A stretch of DNA of 64,000 nt from Telopea speciosissima. Its lineage: Eukaryota; Streptophyta; Magnoliopsida; Proteales; Proteaceae. The stretch's first letter is position 1. Each line of letters begins with the position of its first letter. Of this stretch, positions 25,250-38,700 are shown piece after piece. Made by a program: the position numbers and the translations under genes. Under the pieces are notes generated by a model. It worked only from the letters and a program-made list of their open reading frames with translations. It ran no database searches and was not told the DNA's origin. The stretch lies in assembly GCF_018873765.1 (NCBI RefSeq), contig NC_057918.1, forward strand, positions 10,982,862 to 11,046,861. Direction: 5' to 3'.

Positions 25250-25423
25250 TATAGGGAAAAACATCGTCGAAGATATTCGTGGAGAAGGACATGAAGATCA
25301 AACTGGAGGACTTTGGGATATCGAGGCTACTGGTGTTCACGGAGTCATAGTCGTCAAAATCGTCAGGGTTCGTGTGGACGGGGCCGCAGGGAACGCCGGG
25401 GTACTTGGATCCGGAGTACCACA
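25250..25423 (+). pseudogene. Receptor-like kinase fragment, broken
   Basis: One plus-strand frame reads IFVEKDMKIKLEDFGISRLL, then a TAG stop, then TGPQGTPGYLDPEYH up to a CAG|GTAACA donor. These are the DFG motif and the activation segment/P+1 loop (GTPGYLDPEY) of a plant receptor-like kinase, in order and at the right spacing. The in-frame stop between them and the lack of the rest of the kinase show a non-functional fragment. A longer open frame in another phase (25173-25436) is not the conserved one. The donor-like end suggests DNA-level, not cDNA-level, capture. Confidence 0.7.
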
Positions 25424-25739
25424 GGTAACATTCTGATTGCGCAGTCATATATTCTTGTCTCCTCAGAACTCAAGGATACAGAGATATGAGCTTATAGAAC
25501 AAAAACTGTTGGGCAATTTCCCATCCCAGCCCTAAATTTCCCAAGCCCTAAATTCCCAACTTTTTAGGTGAATCCACCAGAATCAGTAAGGTGTATCAAC
25601 TATTTTCTATGTTGACCGGTCTGTCTAAATTTGAGTTTCACGTGTCCGTGAATGATCCCTTTTCTGCAGCGTTTCGGTTAGTTATCTTGTACTTGAATTT
25701 AATTGGACATCGAGCACAATCCGCGTTACAGAGTATATA

Positions 25740-25895
25740 TGGACCCACCATTTTCCTATTTCTCTAGAATTACGCGCGTTCGAGAGGATACCAACCCCCC
25801 AATTTCCTATTTCTCAGGAAGTACAGGCGTTCCAGAGGATATGGACCCGCCACTTTTCTAATTCTCAGGAAGTAAGGAGCTATGAGGTCAAGCCC
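25740..25895 (+). repeat. 51-base minisatellite, three units
   Basis: Three successive ~51-base units share 'tttcctatttctcaggaagta'-like cores (for example 25797-25820 and 25850-25876). The unit length is a multiple of three, so a 17-residue repeat (FPISQEVxxFxRI-like) stays open through all copies. The duplicate at 56508-56585 has two units in the same frame. No start codon, splice pattern or homologous protein was recognised, so coding status is open. Confidence 0.6.
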
Positions 25896-26581
25896 ATTCC
25901 GGCATTCCCTTCACCCTCTGCTCACCAGCAAGTCATTTAGGCACTTTCCATGTTGAGTTACGGTACCAGCAGAAGCCAGGGTCCAATTTCGTTGAAGAGG
26001 TTCAGGGAAAAATTTTTGGTTCGTTGAAGTAAAACGTTTGCCATGCAGAAACTCAGAATAATTTGATGAAGAAATTTCAAGCTTTTCATCAAGGTACAGT
26101 TCTCTCTCTCACTCTGGATTTTTGTTTTCCGTCCGTTGTTGAGCAGAAATGAGGTTTCTTAACGTTGACTAAGCTACGTGTAAGGCTTAAGACAAGGTTT
26201 GTGATCATCAATGGAACGTGACAGCTGGTTTAGCGGAATGAAAGTGAAATCATGAATCAACAGTGGTACACAATTCCTATCAACACTTAGGCTCCAATTG
26301 TTTCAAAATAAAATATTTTCTAGAGAAAATTAGTATTATTCATCAAATTTATTATATAGGTTTCCATCATTTGTCATAACTCTTGGAATTTAAGGACCTC
26401 ATATCAATGCAGTGTTTTCCACTTTTCCTTTTCCTCTTTTCTCTCATGTCCTGAACTTTGTGAGAGGATTACAGGTGCCATGCCACTATAGGTTCACGCT
26501 AACAAAACCCTTCTAGGTAGGACCGATCAGTGACATTTTCAAATGCTGTCTTCTAATTGGCTGGGGCTTGCAGTCTGAACC

Positions 26582-26620
<39 letters not shown>

Positions 26621-26942
26621 TCACTCTCTCATGCAACTCTTGCTCTTTTCCTCATACTTCTTCCTCAATGAATGGGAAAAAGAGCTCCATAACCTCTTTG
26701 TTACCTTGTTTCCTTTTATTTATTTATTTATTTATTTTATCTCCCTTGAGCGTATCTAGAAAACTAGTTTTATATTTTTCTGCTTGTCATTTTTTATTGA
26801 ACCTGACATGGAAGCATTTATAGGTAGAATTGGGACCAGAGTGAAAGGAAAAAATCAAGTGCTTTAATGGTGTTGATATTTTCGATGGGTGCCAAGCGTG
26901 TCAACCATCAAGATACCACCACTTTTTTGGGGAAACAACATC

Positions 26943-27060
26943 ATGAACTTTAAAATGTGTGACAATGCTAACCTCGCATAAATGTGAGTCACACAGCCAA
27001 TCAGTTGTTGGAAATGTGAGCTGCGTCTCTCTCACATTTATGTGTGTTAGCACAGTTCAT
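26943..27060. mobile_element. Hairpin MITE in copy A only
   Basis: ATGAACT...CTCGCATAAATGTGAG at the left is mirrored by CTCACATTTATGTGTG...AGTTCAT at the right, over about 118 bases. The equivalent stretch of copy B (near 57430-57540) lacks it, so it appears to have inserted after the segmental duplication. Confidence 0.5.
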
Positions 27061-27610
27061 ACCAAAATATTCAAAGGCCCTAAAAGAGAGAGAGAATCTG
27101 AGTGATTAATGCCCAATTGTTTCCCTTTCAATATACTGAAAACTAGAGAGAGTACATTGCAAATGGGAAGGTCAGACGGTGACATAGAGAAAGAAGTGTG
27201 GAAGGGAGTAATATAACTGACTGTCTAATCCTCAAGTAGTTAAGGAATTAGAATGATGCCATTTATTTTTTGATAAAGAAGATATGTTTTTCTCTTGTAT
27301 ATGACATGCTTTTGGAATTAGGAAAAAAAAGCTGGGTTCCTATACCAAGCAGAATTGTAGGAACCCCCTTCCCTTAATAGAGTAGCATAAATATTTTGCA
27401 TTTCAATAAATAACTTGTAGTTAGCTTAATCCTATACAAATGCCTATTCCCTTATTCACAATTCCTGTAAAATATTTGAACAAACATAGCTCATATCATC
27501 TTATGTTGATCAAGATGGTGTGTCTTTGAGTATCAGACTTACAGTTAACAAATGGCTTAATCATGGAAGCAATTGCAACAAGGTTCAGTTTAGTTATTTT
27601 TCTTCTCTCG

Positions 27611-27642
<32 letters not shown>

Positions 27643-27807
27643 GTATCTACCTATTGAGGCTACAAGGAGCTTGGTTTACTTCTTTCAGTTTTTTTTTTTA
27701 AATATTATTAAAACTAAGGATGAGAAACTATCCCTTTTTTCTTTTGTACTTTCTGAAGAATCTAGTTTTATCTTATGAGTTGATTTATTTAGTGTCTAAG
27801 AATTTAG

Positions 27808-30800
27808 TTATTCAATAATCTAGTTAATGTAAGACTAAATCTAGGTCAGAATTAGCCCCAACTAACCCATAATAAGTCACAGAAATCCACCAGCATTAAC
27901 CCTACACCAGGGTACAAACCAGGCCCGAAAATAGGACTTAGGATTCAGATTAAACACAACTTTCAGCCACTTAAAAGGGACTGTAACTAGGGCCGGATGG
28001 AAGGCTGAGAATGCTCAGCAAACCCTGAGAACAGGGACTGATCTGAATGACCAGAAACAATGGGTCACCAAATTAAAAAGTAAAAGAATTAGGTGTGGAA
28101 ACCAAACCAGTCTGTAGAAAGTCTCCGAAGTCAGGTCGAGTGGAGAGGAGGTTGAAGAGGGGCTGCACTCCAAATTTTAGCCAATTCTGATGGCTAGCAG
28201 TTGAGATATGAAGATAACCCCAGATTAGAAAGTTTGGAGAAAACTTGCAAAACCAGCACTGCACTCAAGTTGGATCGAGTGTAGGGCATATTGAAGGGAG
28301 GGTTGGCTGCAATTTTGGTGAAGTTCTGATGGATGGAAGTGAAGTTATGGAGATGGGATGAAAATAGAAGGTTTGAGTTCTTGATGGATTCCAGCCAATG
28401 GAATGGAGTAGAAGTGGGAATCGAATGGAGGGGGATGATGTTTTGAGATGATAATGTAGTCCTATATAGGCAAGGCCTAATAGGAACCAGGTAAAATCAG
28501 AATTCTGGAACTGTTAATAAGTGTGGGCTGTTTAGGGTAAAATTAGGGTTAAGACTAGGAGTTTGAGTTAGGGTTTTATATAGTAATGATATGCAGGTTT
28601 TTAGGAAGCTAATGGTATAGGTTGAATTAGGTTTAAATAGAAAATTAAAATTCTGAAATTCTAGGGTTAGGGTTTCGGGTTTTAGGTTTTAAGATCTAGG
28701 TTGAAAACTAGGGTTTAGGATGGGATTTCAGGGCTGGACTTCAGGTCAAATTTTACTGGCAGTGAGAGGGTGGTTCGACTGAAGTTTGATTGGATTTTGA
28801 TGGCTGGTTAGGTCTAGACAGGTTTTAGGGTTGTTGGGTTTTAATGGTGAAGGAGGGATTTAGGGTTTTTTATGGATAACTGGGGCTGCAACTGAGATCG
28901 AGTGTAGGGATGGATACACAGCTGCTGTGATCAAAATTTAAATGGATTTTGATGGAGGGTTAAGGCTGTAAGTGAACTAGGGTTCAGAAAATTCAAATAA
29001 AATAGAAGGGGGGATGTTAGGGTAGGCTGTAGAGGATTAGGAGAAGAAGGGGATGAATAAACTGTAAAATACTTACTAGAATATGCAGGTTCTTCGATGG
29101 CAGCTTGGAGAAACTTGATTGGAGAAGAAGAAGGACCTCCCGATCTACAAGATGCAAGGAGTTGCCGGAGTCCACCAGCCCTAACCCTTGATACGACTCA
29201 CAAGGGGTCTTGATATGACACAAGACAGTCTCTGAAGAGAGAAGAAGCAGCAGCAGCAGCAAAGGCTAACAGTAAGAAACGATTTTTTTAAAACATAAAA
29301 CTGGTGGGGGAGCCTCTCCCACATTTCTTATTAAATAAGAGGCCAAAAGGCCTATTCCTAAATCTATTACAATTTAAATCTCCCACTTAAATCGTGGAGA
29401 GATGGACCAATTTAAAAACAAATAAAAAACTTAAAAGAAAAGACTCATCTACCCCTAATGACTTAAAAACAACTTAAACTACTTAAAATAAAGAAGATTC
29501 CCTACTAGCCAATAGGATATAAGAACCTCTTAGCCAATAGGATCACTTCACTTAAATTAGACCAATTGAACCAATTGGATGCAACCAATTTAACCCGGTT
29601 CAATTAAAAACACAAAATAAAAACTAAGTATGGAAGTAAACTAAACTAAACTAAGGCTCCTACTAAAACCCTAGGTTTAGGGTGGCTTCTTCAATTCGAG
29701 GAGGCTAGGATCTGCATCAGATGATGTTCCAAAACTCTGCAGGTTTAGATGAAGGGGAGTGGAGATTCACAGCCTTGATGTTGCAGAAATCAAGCCTCAG
29801 GAGCAGCAGCAGCAGCCTCACTCGAATGGGTGCATTAGCAGCAGTAGTCTTCAATGGATCTTCTCAGCAACTATGTTGATCTAAGGGGAAGCAGCAGCAA
29901 CTATTGCAGTCACAGTGGTGCAGACCTAAAAGTCTAGTATGCCAAGATTGAAAACTGGTAGGGAATAGGGTTTTGAACTGAGCTTGGTTTGATTAGGCTA
30001 GGGTTGATTAGGGTGGTTGATTGCTGGTTCTAATGGAAGGTAAGAAGGGCCATGTGGCCCATGACTAAAGGGGTATGGATGGGGTTTTAAAGGCAGAAAA
30101 GGTTTACAAATGGAAGAGGGTGTAAGGACTGATTAAAGGATAGCTTGAAGAACTTACTTGAAGATGGACTGCTGTACTTGATAGCCTTAAAACTGAAATA
30201 CTAGAAGGATAAATAAATCAGACAACTAGAGTGTGTCTCACCATAGGAGTCCCACCTAGGCCACTTGATAAACTCACAAGCATGTTCTCAAAAGAGAAAG
30301 AAGACTTAAGTTTTTTTTTGAAGAATTCTGGAAGGGCCAAAGTAGCCTTCCACGATTTGAATTTATAGGGGAGGAAGAAGTTCCAAAAACCCCTTAGATA
30401 CATGTAATTAGTTAATGGACTGTTGGTATTCCCAACTTAGTGGAGTACCCATTCCATAGAAAACATCCCCCCATGCATCTAGGAACAATAAACAAGAACC
30501 TAGGAACTAGAAACAATAAATCTGCCTAGGAATATAAAAAGACACTTAAGTACTTAACTACCTAGATATATGAAAAGATACTTAAATAAACTTAGGAAAT
30601 ATGAAAATAAGCACTACTAAGCCTAATCCCGTATGCCTTCTTGGTACCCAAATTTGAGGCCCAGAAAGTGGTCTATTACAAATAAAACACATGGAATCAA
30701 AGGCCCAATGCATACATAACCCCACCAAAGGTTTATTTCCAATAAAATAAGCCTATTATGTGACTTATCTACATCAATTAACCTTGTGAGCCAATTTCTC

Positions 30801-31447
30801 CCTGCATCACACAGATTAGTGGTAGCAGCACTAAAGAAGCTCGAACAGGGTAATGAAGAGGGGGAGAAGAGAAGATAGAAGAAGGGGGTAGGGGGAATGG
30901 CTTTCTCAGCCTGGGCCTCTCACCCACAGCTATCTTAGCTGTCGTAACACAGGGAAAACTCCCATACTCGATGGCTAAATTGGCCTGAGATTCTTTTCTC
31001 TAAAATTCTTATTTTTTTTCATTAAGAAGTGATGCCTTTTAATAGCTTAGGCAAGCTTACAATAGAATAGAAACTTCCCAAAAATAAACTAATCTAAAAT
31101 AGAAACCTAGTCCAAATCCTAACTAAATTAAAATTACTTGGCTTATACTTCAGCCACAAATTAAAAACTAATAAATATGGAAACTACTAAGGTGCACCAA
31201 ATCCAGCTGACTGGTCAAAGGAGGATCCTACCAAAATCGTGGAGCATCTTTCTCTCAAAACTGGAGAGCATCTTTGACTGGACAAGGGGGGATCCTTGTA
31301 ATAATCATGGGGCATCTTGGACCCCTGCTTGGCTGGCTCGAGTTGGCCCTGCTAGGCTAACTCGAATTGGTCCATTTCTGGCCCAAAGGAGGGCCTGGTC
31401 CTTTGTCTCTTCCTCTGGCCAGAATCTACATCACTAGTGGTCGTAAA
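27808..31447. mobile_element. 3.6-kb insertion of unidentified type in copy A
   Basis: This block is absent from the other copy of the duplication. Flanks 27797-27813 (TAAGAATTTAGTTATTC) and 31445-31462 (TAAAGAATTTGGATATTC) are near-identical, which fits a long, decayed target duplication. The interior has no gag, pol, transposase or other recognised protein. It has diverged internal repeats around 'gatcgagtgtaggg' and 'ttttgatggatgg' (28128, 28273, 28760, 28894), CAG/AGC runs (29245-29262, 29800-29815) and AT-rich blocks. A non-autonomous retroelement is the likeliest identity, but no LTR pair or poly-A tail was found. Confidence 0.4.
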
Positions 31448-31449
31448 GA

Positions 31450-32731
31450 ATTTGGATATTCCACAATCTATTAGTTGTTAAGTTTGTTTGTTTATTGTAT
31501 TACATACATGCTTGTTTAGCCTTAATTAACTTTTGCCGCATTATTGATTGTGACATATTTATTTTCTGAATTAATATCTGATTTGTGATCATTGTTAGAA
31601 ATCATTGGACAATTTTGGTCCTACGACCTACAAACTGCAGGTGGCTTATCCATAAGTGTCCTACATCACAACTTCCATTATTGTCAGATGTGATAGAATA
31701 GACGTTATGCTAGTCTTGTAATCTGTGTCATTATTTAGGAGCAGTGAAGTATAACTAGGACCTCTTGAATGTGTTTATTGTAAATAATAAATTAATTTTG
31801 TATATTGATCATATGAAATGCGAGTAACTTAACTTGGTGAATTACTCAACTGACGATTTATTTATAGATAAAGTTAGGTTGAGTTTGGTTAGTTGCAGTG
31901 TTGTGTGTCTAGCACACCTCAAATATATGGTTACCATATATAACAAATGAAATGGATTTGAATGATTCACTTAACTTAGTGTATGACTCAATCCAATTAT
32001 TGACTTATAGATTAAATCAGGTTGAGAGTGGTTAGTATAAGCTTTATGTCACTAGGATTTCCTCCTCACTTTCCATGAGCTTCTAGTTGCTATCAATGGT
32101 TTGGCAAGGACTTTTTCGGTTAGGCTATAGTATGACAATATTTGGCAGTTCTATTCACATGTACCATATTGCTGATGTTGTTTCTGTGGTTATATTATTT
32201 GGAACTTTGTATATGGATCTGAATTTTGGAATTTCAATTTTTTCCTCCTTTTATTTTGCTATAGAAATCTATTGCAATGCTTCAATTGGTGTTCTTATGA
32301 TATGGAGTTCTTTGCCTTTTTGTCTTTGAATTTCTCTCCAATATGTTTATTTCTAAAATATTTATTGGTTTATTTCATTTCATATTACTAAGTTTTTGCT
32401 CTACCTATTGTTATCTTAATTGAACATGGACTAAATCATACACAACTACCCCTTTTTCCATTCTATGAAAATTTTACTAATTTTCTTGCCCTTTTTTTTT
32501 GGTCATACTAAAAAAAATTGTTTTGTTTGTTTATTAATAGGTTGAGCTACATCTAAGGGTGACATTGAGACACTAATATTGGTCTAAGTCTTCTTGGAAC
32601 ATGTATGGAATGGTTGGTATTTATAAATGGTTCTACATCAACTTAGGATGTGGTAAAGTTGATATGATTTGTATTGGACATGCCTGAGCAAGCTACCAAA
32701 TTACAAATAGAAGAAAATGAAATTTGCAAAT
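31450..32731 (+). promoter_or_regulatory. Upstream region of ABCC copy 1
   Basis: Collinear with 59955-61325 upstream of ABCC copy 2, including 'tattgtattacata' and the 'tctgatttgtgatcattgtt' region, so the duplication copied the promoter too. A TATAAA at 32622 lies 110 bases before the conserved ATG. Short frames here (such as 32087-32329) are not conserved in the other copy. Confidence 0.45.
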
Positions 32732-35700
32732 ATGGCTGCTTTTGAAGAATCAAAGGACGATATGAATATCTGGATATTCTTTTCGCAGTCTTCTACAACC
32801 ATATTCTTGCATGAGTATTCTGCTTCTTTACACTTGATTATGATAATAGTTTTATCCATTTCCTGGGCTTCCAAGAGACACGAGGCACCTATCCTTGAGA
32901 ATTCCAAACCAATGTTGAAGAATACATACTTGTACTATTTGTCAGCCCTGATATGTTGTCTCGGTTTGTCTTCTTGTGATCTTCTCCTATGCATGTTAAA
33001 CTACCTCTCTGGGTATCGACATGGTTGGTCTGATCTAAAACGTGCTGCACAAGTGGATTTAGCATTCAGAACACTCACTTGGTTTGTGATAACTGCTTAC
33101 TTGCACACCCAATTTTTCAATTCAAGGGAGCACAGGTTCCCCATTCTAGTAAGGGTTTGGTTCGCCTTCTACTTCCTAATGTCTTGTGCATATCTTATTA
33201 TACATCTTGGTTTATATTCGAAACATTCGTCCTTATCATCCCTGCTATGGGTCTCTGATGTTGTATCCATTATCGTTGTTTTATTATTTTGTTATCTTGG
33301 GTTGTTTGGCAAGGGGCAAAAAGATGAAAATCTCCATCTTTTGGAACCTCTTTTAAAAAATAGTTTTAGCCGAAATAATGGTGACAACAGACAAGGATTA
33401 AGTGTTGGTGGCGAGAGTGTCACTCCTTATGCAAATGCCAATCTTATAAGTTTTTTTACTTTTGCTTGGATGGGCCCTTTGCTTGCACTTGGGTATGAAA
33501 AAACACTAGACCTTGAAGATGTTCCTCAGCTTGCCAATTGTGATAGTGCCAATGTGGTCTTTTCTCATTTTAGAAAGAAACTTGAATTTGATGGTAATGA
33601 TGGTCAGGTAACTACTTTTAAGCTGGTGAAGGCATTGATTCTCTCCACTTGGAAAGAGATTTTATGGACAGCTCTACTCTCTATTATATGGACATTGGTT
33701 TCTTATGTTGGACCATACCTTATTGATACCTTTATTCAGTATCTCAATAGCCCTCACCAACTAAAATATAAAGGATATGTGCTAGTGTATATTTTCTTTC
33801 TTTCAAAGCTCATAAATTGTCTCTCAGAGAGGCACTTGTTCTTTCAATTGCGAAAGATGGCAATTAGGGTTCGTGCTGTTTTGTTCTCAATAATTTATAG
33901 GAAGGGTCTCATGCTTTCAAGCCAATCAAAGCAGGTCCACACTAGTGGGGAGAACACTAATTTGATGAGTGTTGATGTTGAGAGAATTGGTTTCTTTTGT
34001 TGGTACATGCATGATATATGGAGGGTGCCTGTTCAGATTGTTTTAGCATTGTTGATCTTGTACAAGAGCCTTGGGCTTGCTTCACTTGCAGCTATTGTTG
34101 CTACAATGATTTTGATGTTAGCAAATGTTCCAATAGTAAAACTACAAGAGAAATTTCAAGAGGAATTGATGGATTCAAAGGATAGAAGGATGAAAGTAAC
34201 ATCTGAAGCTATAAGGAATATGAGGATTCTCAAGCTCCAAGGCTGGGAGATGAAGTTTTTGGCTAAGATAATTGAACTCAGGAATTTTGAATCAAGATGG
34301 TTAAAAAAATTACTTTATACATCAGCTATTAGTGCCTTTGTCTACCTTTCTGCTCCCATGTTTGTATCCATGGTTACTTTTTGGTTTTGTATCCTTATGG
34401 GAATTCCTTTAGAGTCGGGAAAGATTTTGTCTGCACTCGCAACTTTTGAGATATTACAAGAGCCCATTTATACTCTTCCAGACACAATCTCCATGGTAGT
34501 TCAGACTAAAGTTTCTCTCAATAGGGTAGCATCATTTCTTTGTCTCGATGATCTTTGTCTGAATATAGTACAAAAGCTTCGAAGAGATGATACGAACGTT
34601 ACAGTTGAGATAGTCAAGGGTAATTTTTCTTGGGATCTCCATTCCCCAAATCTCACATTAAAGGATCTTAATTTTCAAGTATATCATGGTATGAGAGTGG
34701 CTGTTTGTGGTTCTGTTGGGTCAGGCAAGTCAAGCTTGCTTTCATGCATATTGGGGGAAGTGCCAAAAGTATCTGGATCCATTAAGTTGAATGGGACAAA
34801 AGCCTATGTTGCACAAGTACCTTGGATACAGAGTGGTAAAATAGTAGACAATATATTGTTTGGTAAGGAGATGGACAAGGAAAAATATGAAATGATTCTT
34901 GAAGCATGTTCATTGAAGAAGGACCTAGAATTGTTTGCCTTTGGTGATCAGACTATCATAGGGGAGAGGGGGATTAACCTGAGTGGTGGACAGAAGCAAA
35001 GAATCCAGATTGCACGTGCTTTATATTATGATGCTGATATTTATCTGCTTGATGATCCTTTTAGTGCTGTGGATGCTCACACTGGAACTCATCTTTTTAA
35101 GGTAACTTCTACTTCCAAAGTTTTTCTTGATGAAATTTCCTTAAAGCAATAAATTTCATTGCCCACATCACAATTTTGTTCACTAGATTGAATTTAATCT
35201 AAAAAAACGATCAAAGAATGAAATCATGGGTATCTATATAGATAAGATATGCATACACATGATATTGAGCGATGCATGTTGTTGCATAAAACTTATGATT
35301 AGACATTCTAATCATTATGAGAAATAAATTATATTAATATGTACAACTATTTAGCTCTTTTAAGTAACTGAAAATTCTCTTAGAATGCTTAATTGTAAAC
35401 ATCTTAACTTTTGTGACAGGAGTGTTTGTTGGGAATTTTAGGTTCAAAAACAGTACTTTACGTTACCCACCAAGTAGAGTTTTTACCTTCTGCTGATCTT
35501 ATCCTGGTGAGAATATGTTATCTTTCTTTTCCGACTTCAAGTCACTCAACTTGGTTTAATAGTGAATTTTACCTTCTCTTGTTTTGTAGGTTATGAGAGA
35601 TGGAAGGATTACTCAAGCAGGAAAGTACGCAGAAATTCTTAGCTCAGGAACTGACTTTATAAAATTAGTGGGTGCACATGAGAAAGCTTTGGTAGACTTC

Positions 35701-38700
35701 AACTATGTTAAACATGAGACTATGGACAATTTAATTAATGGTGAGGAAGATGGTATTATACTGGGTAACGAGAATTCTATTCAAGATGATGAGGAAAGAG
35801 AATTAAAAAACAATGAAACAGAAAAATTGGTTGAGCCAGAAGGACAACTTGCCCAAGAAGAAAAGAGAGAAAAGGGCGGAATTAGTCTTTCAGTTTATTG
35901 GAATTATGTTACTTCAGCATATAAAGGGGGTTTTGTACCACTGATATTATTAGCACAAATTCTTTTTCAGCTTTTCTTAATAGTCAGTAGTTACTGGATG
36001 GTATTGTCTACTCCCGTTTCGAAGGATATGAAGCCTGATGTTAAAGGATCCACTCTCATCTTTGTTTTTTTTGCTTTGATCCTTGGAAGCTCCCTTTGTG
36101 TACTTATAAGGTCCATGCTTGTTGTAACTGCTGGATACAAGACAGCCACTATGTTTTTCAACAAAATGCATATGTGCATTTTTCGTGCCCCCATGTCATT
36201 TTTTGATTCTACTCCAAGTGGAAGGATTCTAAATCGGGTTAGTCAATATGCTTAATTATTGTTGGGATCCAAATAATGTTGTTTGATTAGCATAAAAGTT
36301 ATTATAATTTTAAATTTTAAACAAAATTTATTTTTGTATGCAGGCATCCATAGATCAAAGTGCAGTTGATACCTCTATACCACATCAAATTGAATCATTT
36401 CTTATGTCAACCATAGCTTGTCTGGGAACTATTGTAGTAATGTCACAGGTGGCATGGCAAATGTTAATAGTTTTTATTCCGATGATTGTGACATGCATCT
36501 GGTACCAGGTAATTCTATAACTACTTATACTTCTCATATTAAAAATTTCAAGTCAAGCTCAACCATATTTTCTCTATGGTTAATAGGTCATAATATAAGT
36601 TGGTTCAAGCTTTGTTTGATCAATGAATTATGAATTTGCTTTGCCCATATCAAAATTGATTTAGTTGTGAAAGTGATGAATTAGACCTTAATAGTCGTAT
36701 TGAATTTCTAAATAATATAAGTGAGAAGGTTCTGTATGACAACGATTCTGTTTCAAAAAACTAATTTTGAGTAAGAAACAATTTTTTCTATTTATGAATT
36801 TTTGGAGTAATTCTGTACTAAAAAAATGCTGTATGATAAACCTAGAAAAAAATTGTTTTTGCTGTTTCAAAAATATAGAAACATGTGTGGAATGACATAT
36901 TAACGAAAACAATTTTCTCTTTTATTTTTATCAAATTATATGATTTTCATGACACATGTTTGAGAACATATATTTTAGCCACGTAAGAATGATTGGTCCA
37001 TTGATGTTGATTAAATTGTTATAATATTAATTAAGTTCTTAATCTTCGGACTTCCCATCAGAAAAAAAAGTTATTACACATCTCTTTAGCCTCAAAAAAA
37101 AAAAAGGTAACTAAAAACAATAGAAATGATCGTACGACACATGATTATCAAAGTTGTAATATAAAACACTATATAGCAATAGAAACAATCACATGCCATC
37201 GAATCAGGAATGAGGGCATGCTAGCCATCGATTCAGAGTGAAATACCTATGCCTTGGTCTCTTTCTCCATAAGATAGTCCCAAATAACAATAAAAAATTA
37301 AAGGAAGTAGAAGGAAACCAAAAATATGGAATTAGTAAAGCATCCGAACAACATATCTTTACTTTTCTACTCTATTTGATGAGATGGCGGGGGTGAGGAG
37401 TAGAAACTCTCGGTCCCTGAGGTATCTCGAGTGCTAGAAATTCGTCTAACACAACTAATGCCAGGAACCTTTGCGTTAAGTTCGGCTGCATACGTACATG
37501 GAGAATTTAGGGCCCAAAAAAAATAAAAGGGTTGTTATTAGAGTAATAAGGGTGGGTTACTTTTCCAAATGTAACAAAAAGGTGAAAAGACTATTATATA
37601 ATAAAAAATAAAACAAATAAGTATCATTAAGTAGAACAATTTGGACGTTTCATTATTTTATTAAAATCTCATATTTATAATGTAAAATGATAGTTTAAAA
37701 GGATATTTCTGTCATTTAACAACATACACTTCCTCCTTAATACACGATTGCAATTTCTCTCTCCCTAGCTGATCTAACGGATGAGAGTTTTCAAGCTTAA
37801 CCCAACTCAACCCTAACCTAACCTAACATTCTCTCTCCTCTCTCATTCCTCCCCATCCCTCGTTTCTCTTTCTTTCTTCCTTCTTCTTTTTCTTCTCCGG
37901 CGAACACCACCGTCACACCTGCAACTCCTCTCTCACTCTCACTCTAACCGCCCCACTCCCCTGGTTTAAATCCACTCCGTTTTTGTCCTTTGCAAAATAA
38001 CCTCCTACTCCCACCAACTCTCTAGGAATGAAGACTCCAATTCCGGTCAAAGGGGCAAATGAGTCTTCAGTTTAGAATGTGGGATTTCTTCCTTTACTAC
38101 GTACATGATCGAAGAAGAAGAAGAACAGGAAGAAGACCAGTTTCGTGCTGCTCTTTCGAGTACGTTTTCAGGCGAGAAACTATCGAATTCCAGAGGGATT
38201 TGGGGTGAAAAACGAACGCAGACACTCAAATTGCTGGCACCACTATAGAACATAAGGACAATTTCTCACTTCCCACCTTCTCGCTCTCTCTCTCTCTCTC
38301 TCTCTCACGGTGTCACTCCCTTTTCTGGGCTGATTGCCATTACTGTAGAGGTCAAGCTCCTTGTGAAGAAGAAAAGAAAAAAAGACGAAAGTGGGAGAGA
38401 CTAATTATACAAGAAAACAGAGAGTAGAAAGATAGCATTGTAAGGAGGAAAGAAAAAAAAATGATGGGTTTTTGTTTGGGATTTTTTATGATTTTGTCCG
38501 TGATGGTTCTGGCTTCTGTAACTCCTCAGAATCAGAATCTACCCATCTTGTCATTCGATGAAGGGTATTGTCATTTGTTTGGGAATAATTATCTCATGAT
38601 ATTAAAATATGAAAAAACGGTTTATATCTCACTAAATGAAAGATCGGGTCTCTTCCGTTTCTTTGTTTTTACACAGTTATGCTCTATTCCCCTGTTTCTT

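Larger units (their letters stand above)
25630..27807. repeat. Segmental duplication, copy A upstream part
   Basis: Collinear with 56395-58178. Shared blocks include 'cttttctgcagcgtttc', 'tttcctatttctc', 'caagcagaattgtaggaacc' and 'gtctaagaatttag'. Copy A has extra material, including a hairpin MITE at 26943-27060. No intact gene is recognised; CT microsatellites lie at 26585-26630 and 27606-27644. The duplication resumes at about 31450 after a 3.6-kb insertion and continues into the ABCC gene. Confidence 0.75.

Noticed and set aside
25173..25436. 88-codon plus-strand frame from ATG at 25173
   Set aside because: The kinase motifs DFG and GTPGYLDPEY are in another phase; this frame is a by-product of the degraded kinase fragment.
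26557..26823. Leu-Ser-rich frames across 26585-26630 (also 5807-5870 and 27606-27644)
   Set aside because: Translations of CT and CA microsatellites, different in the sister copy.
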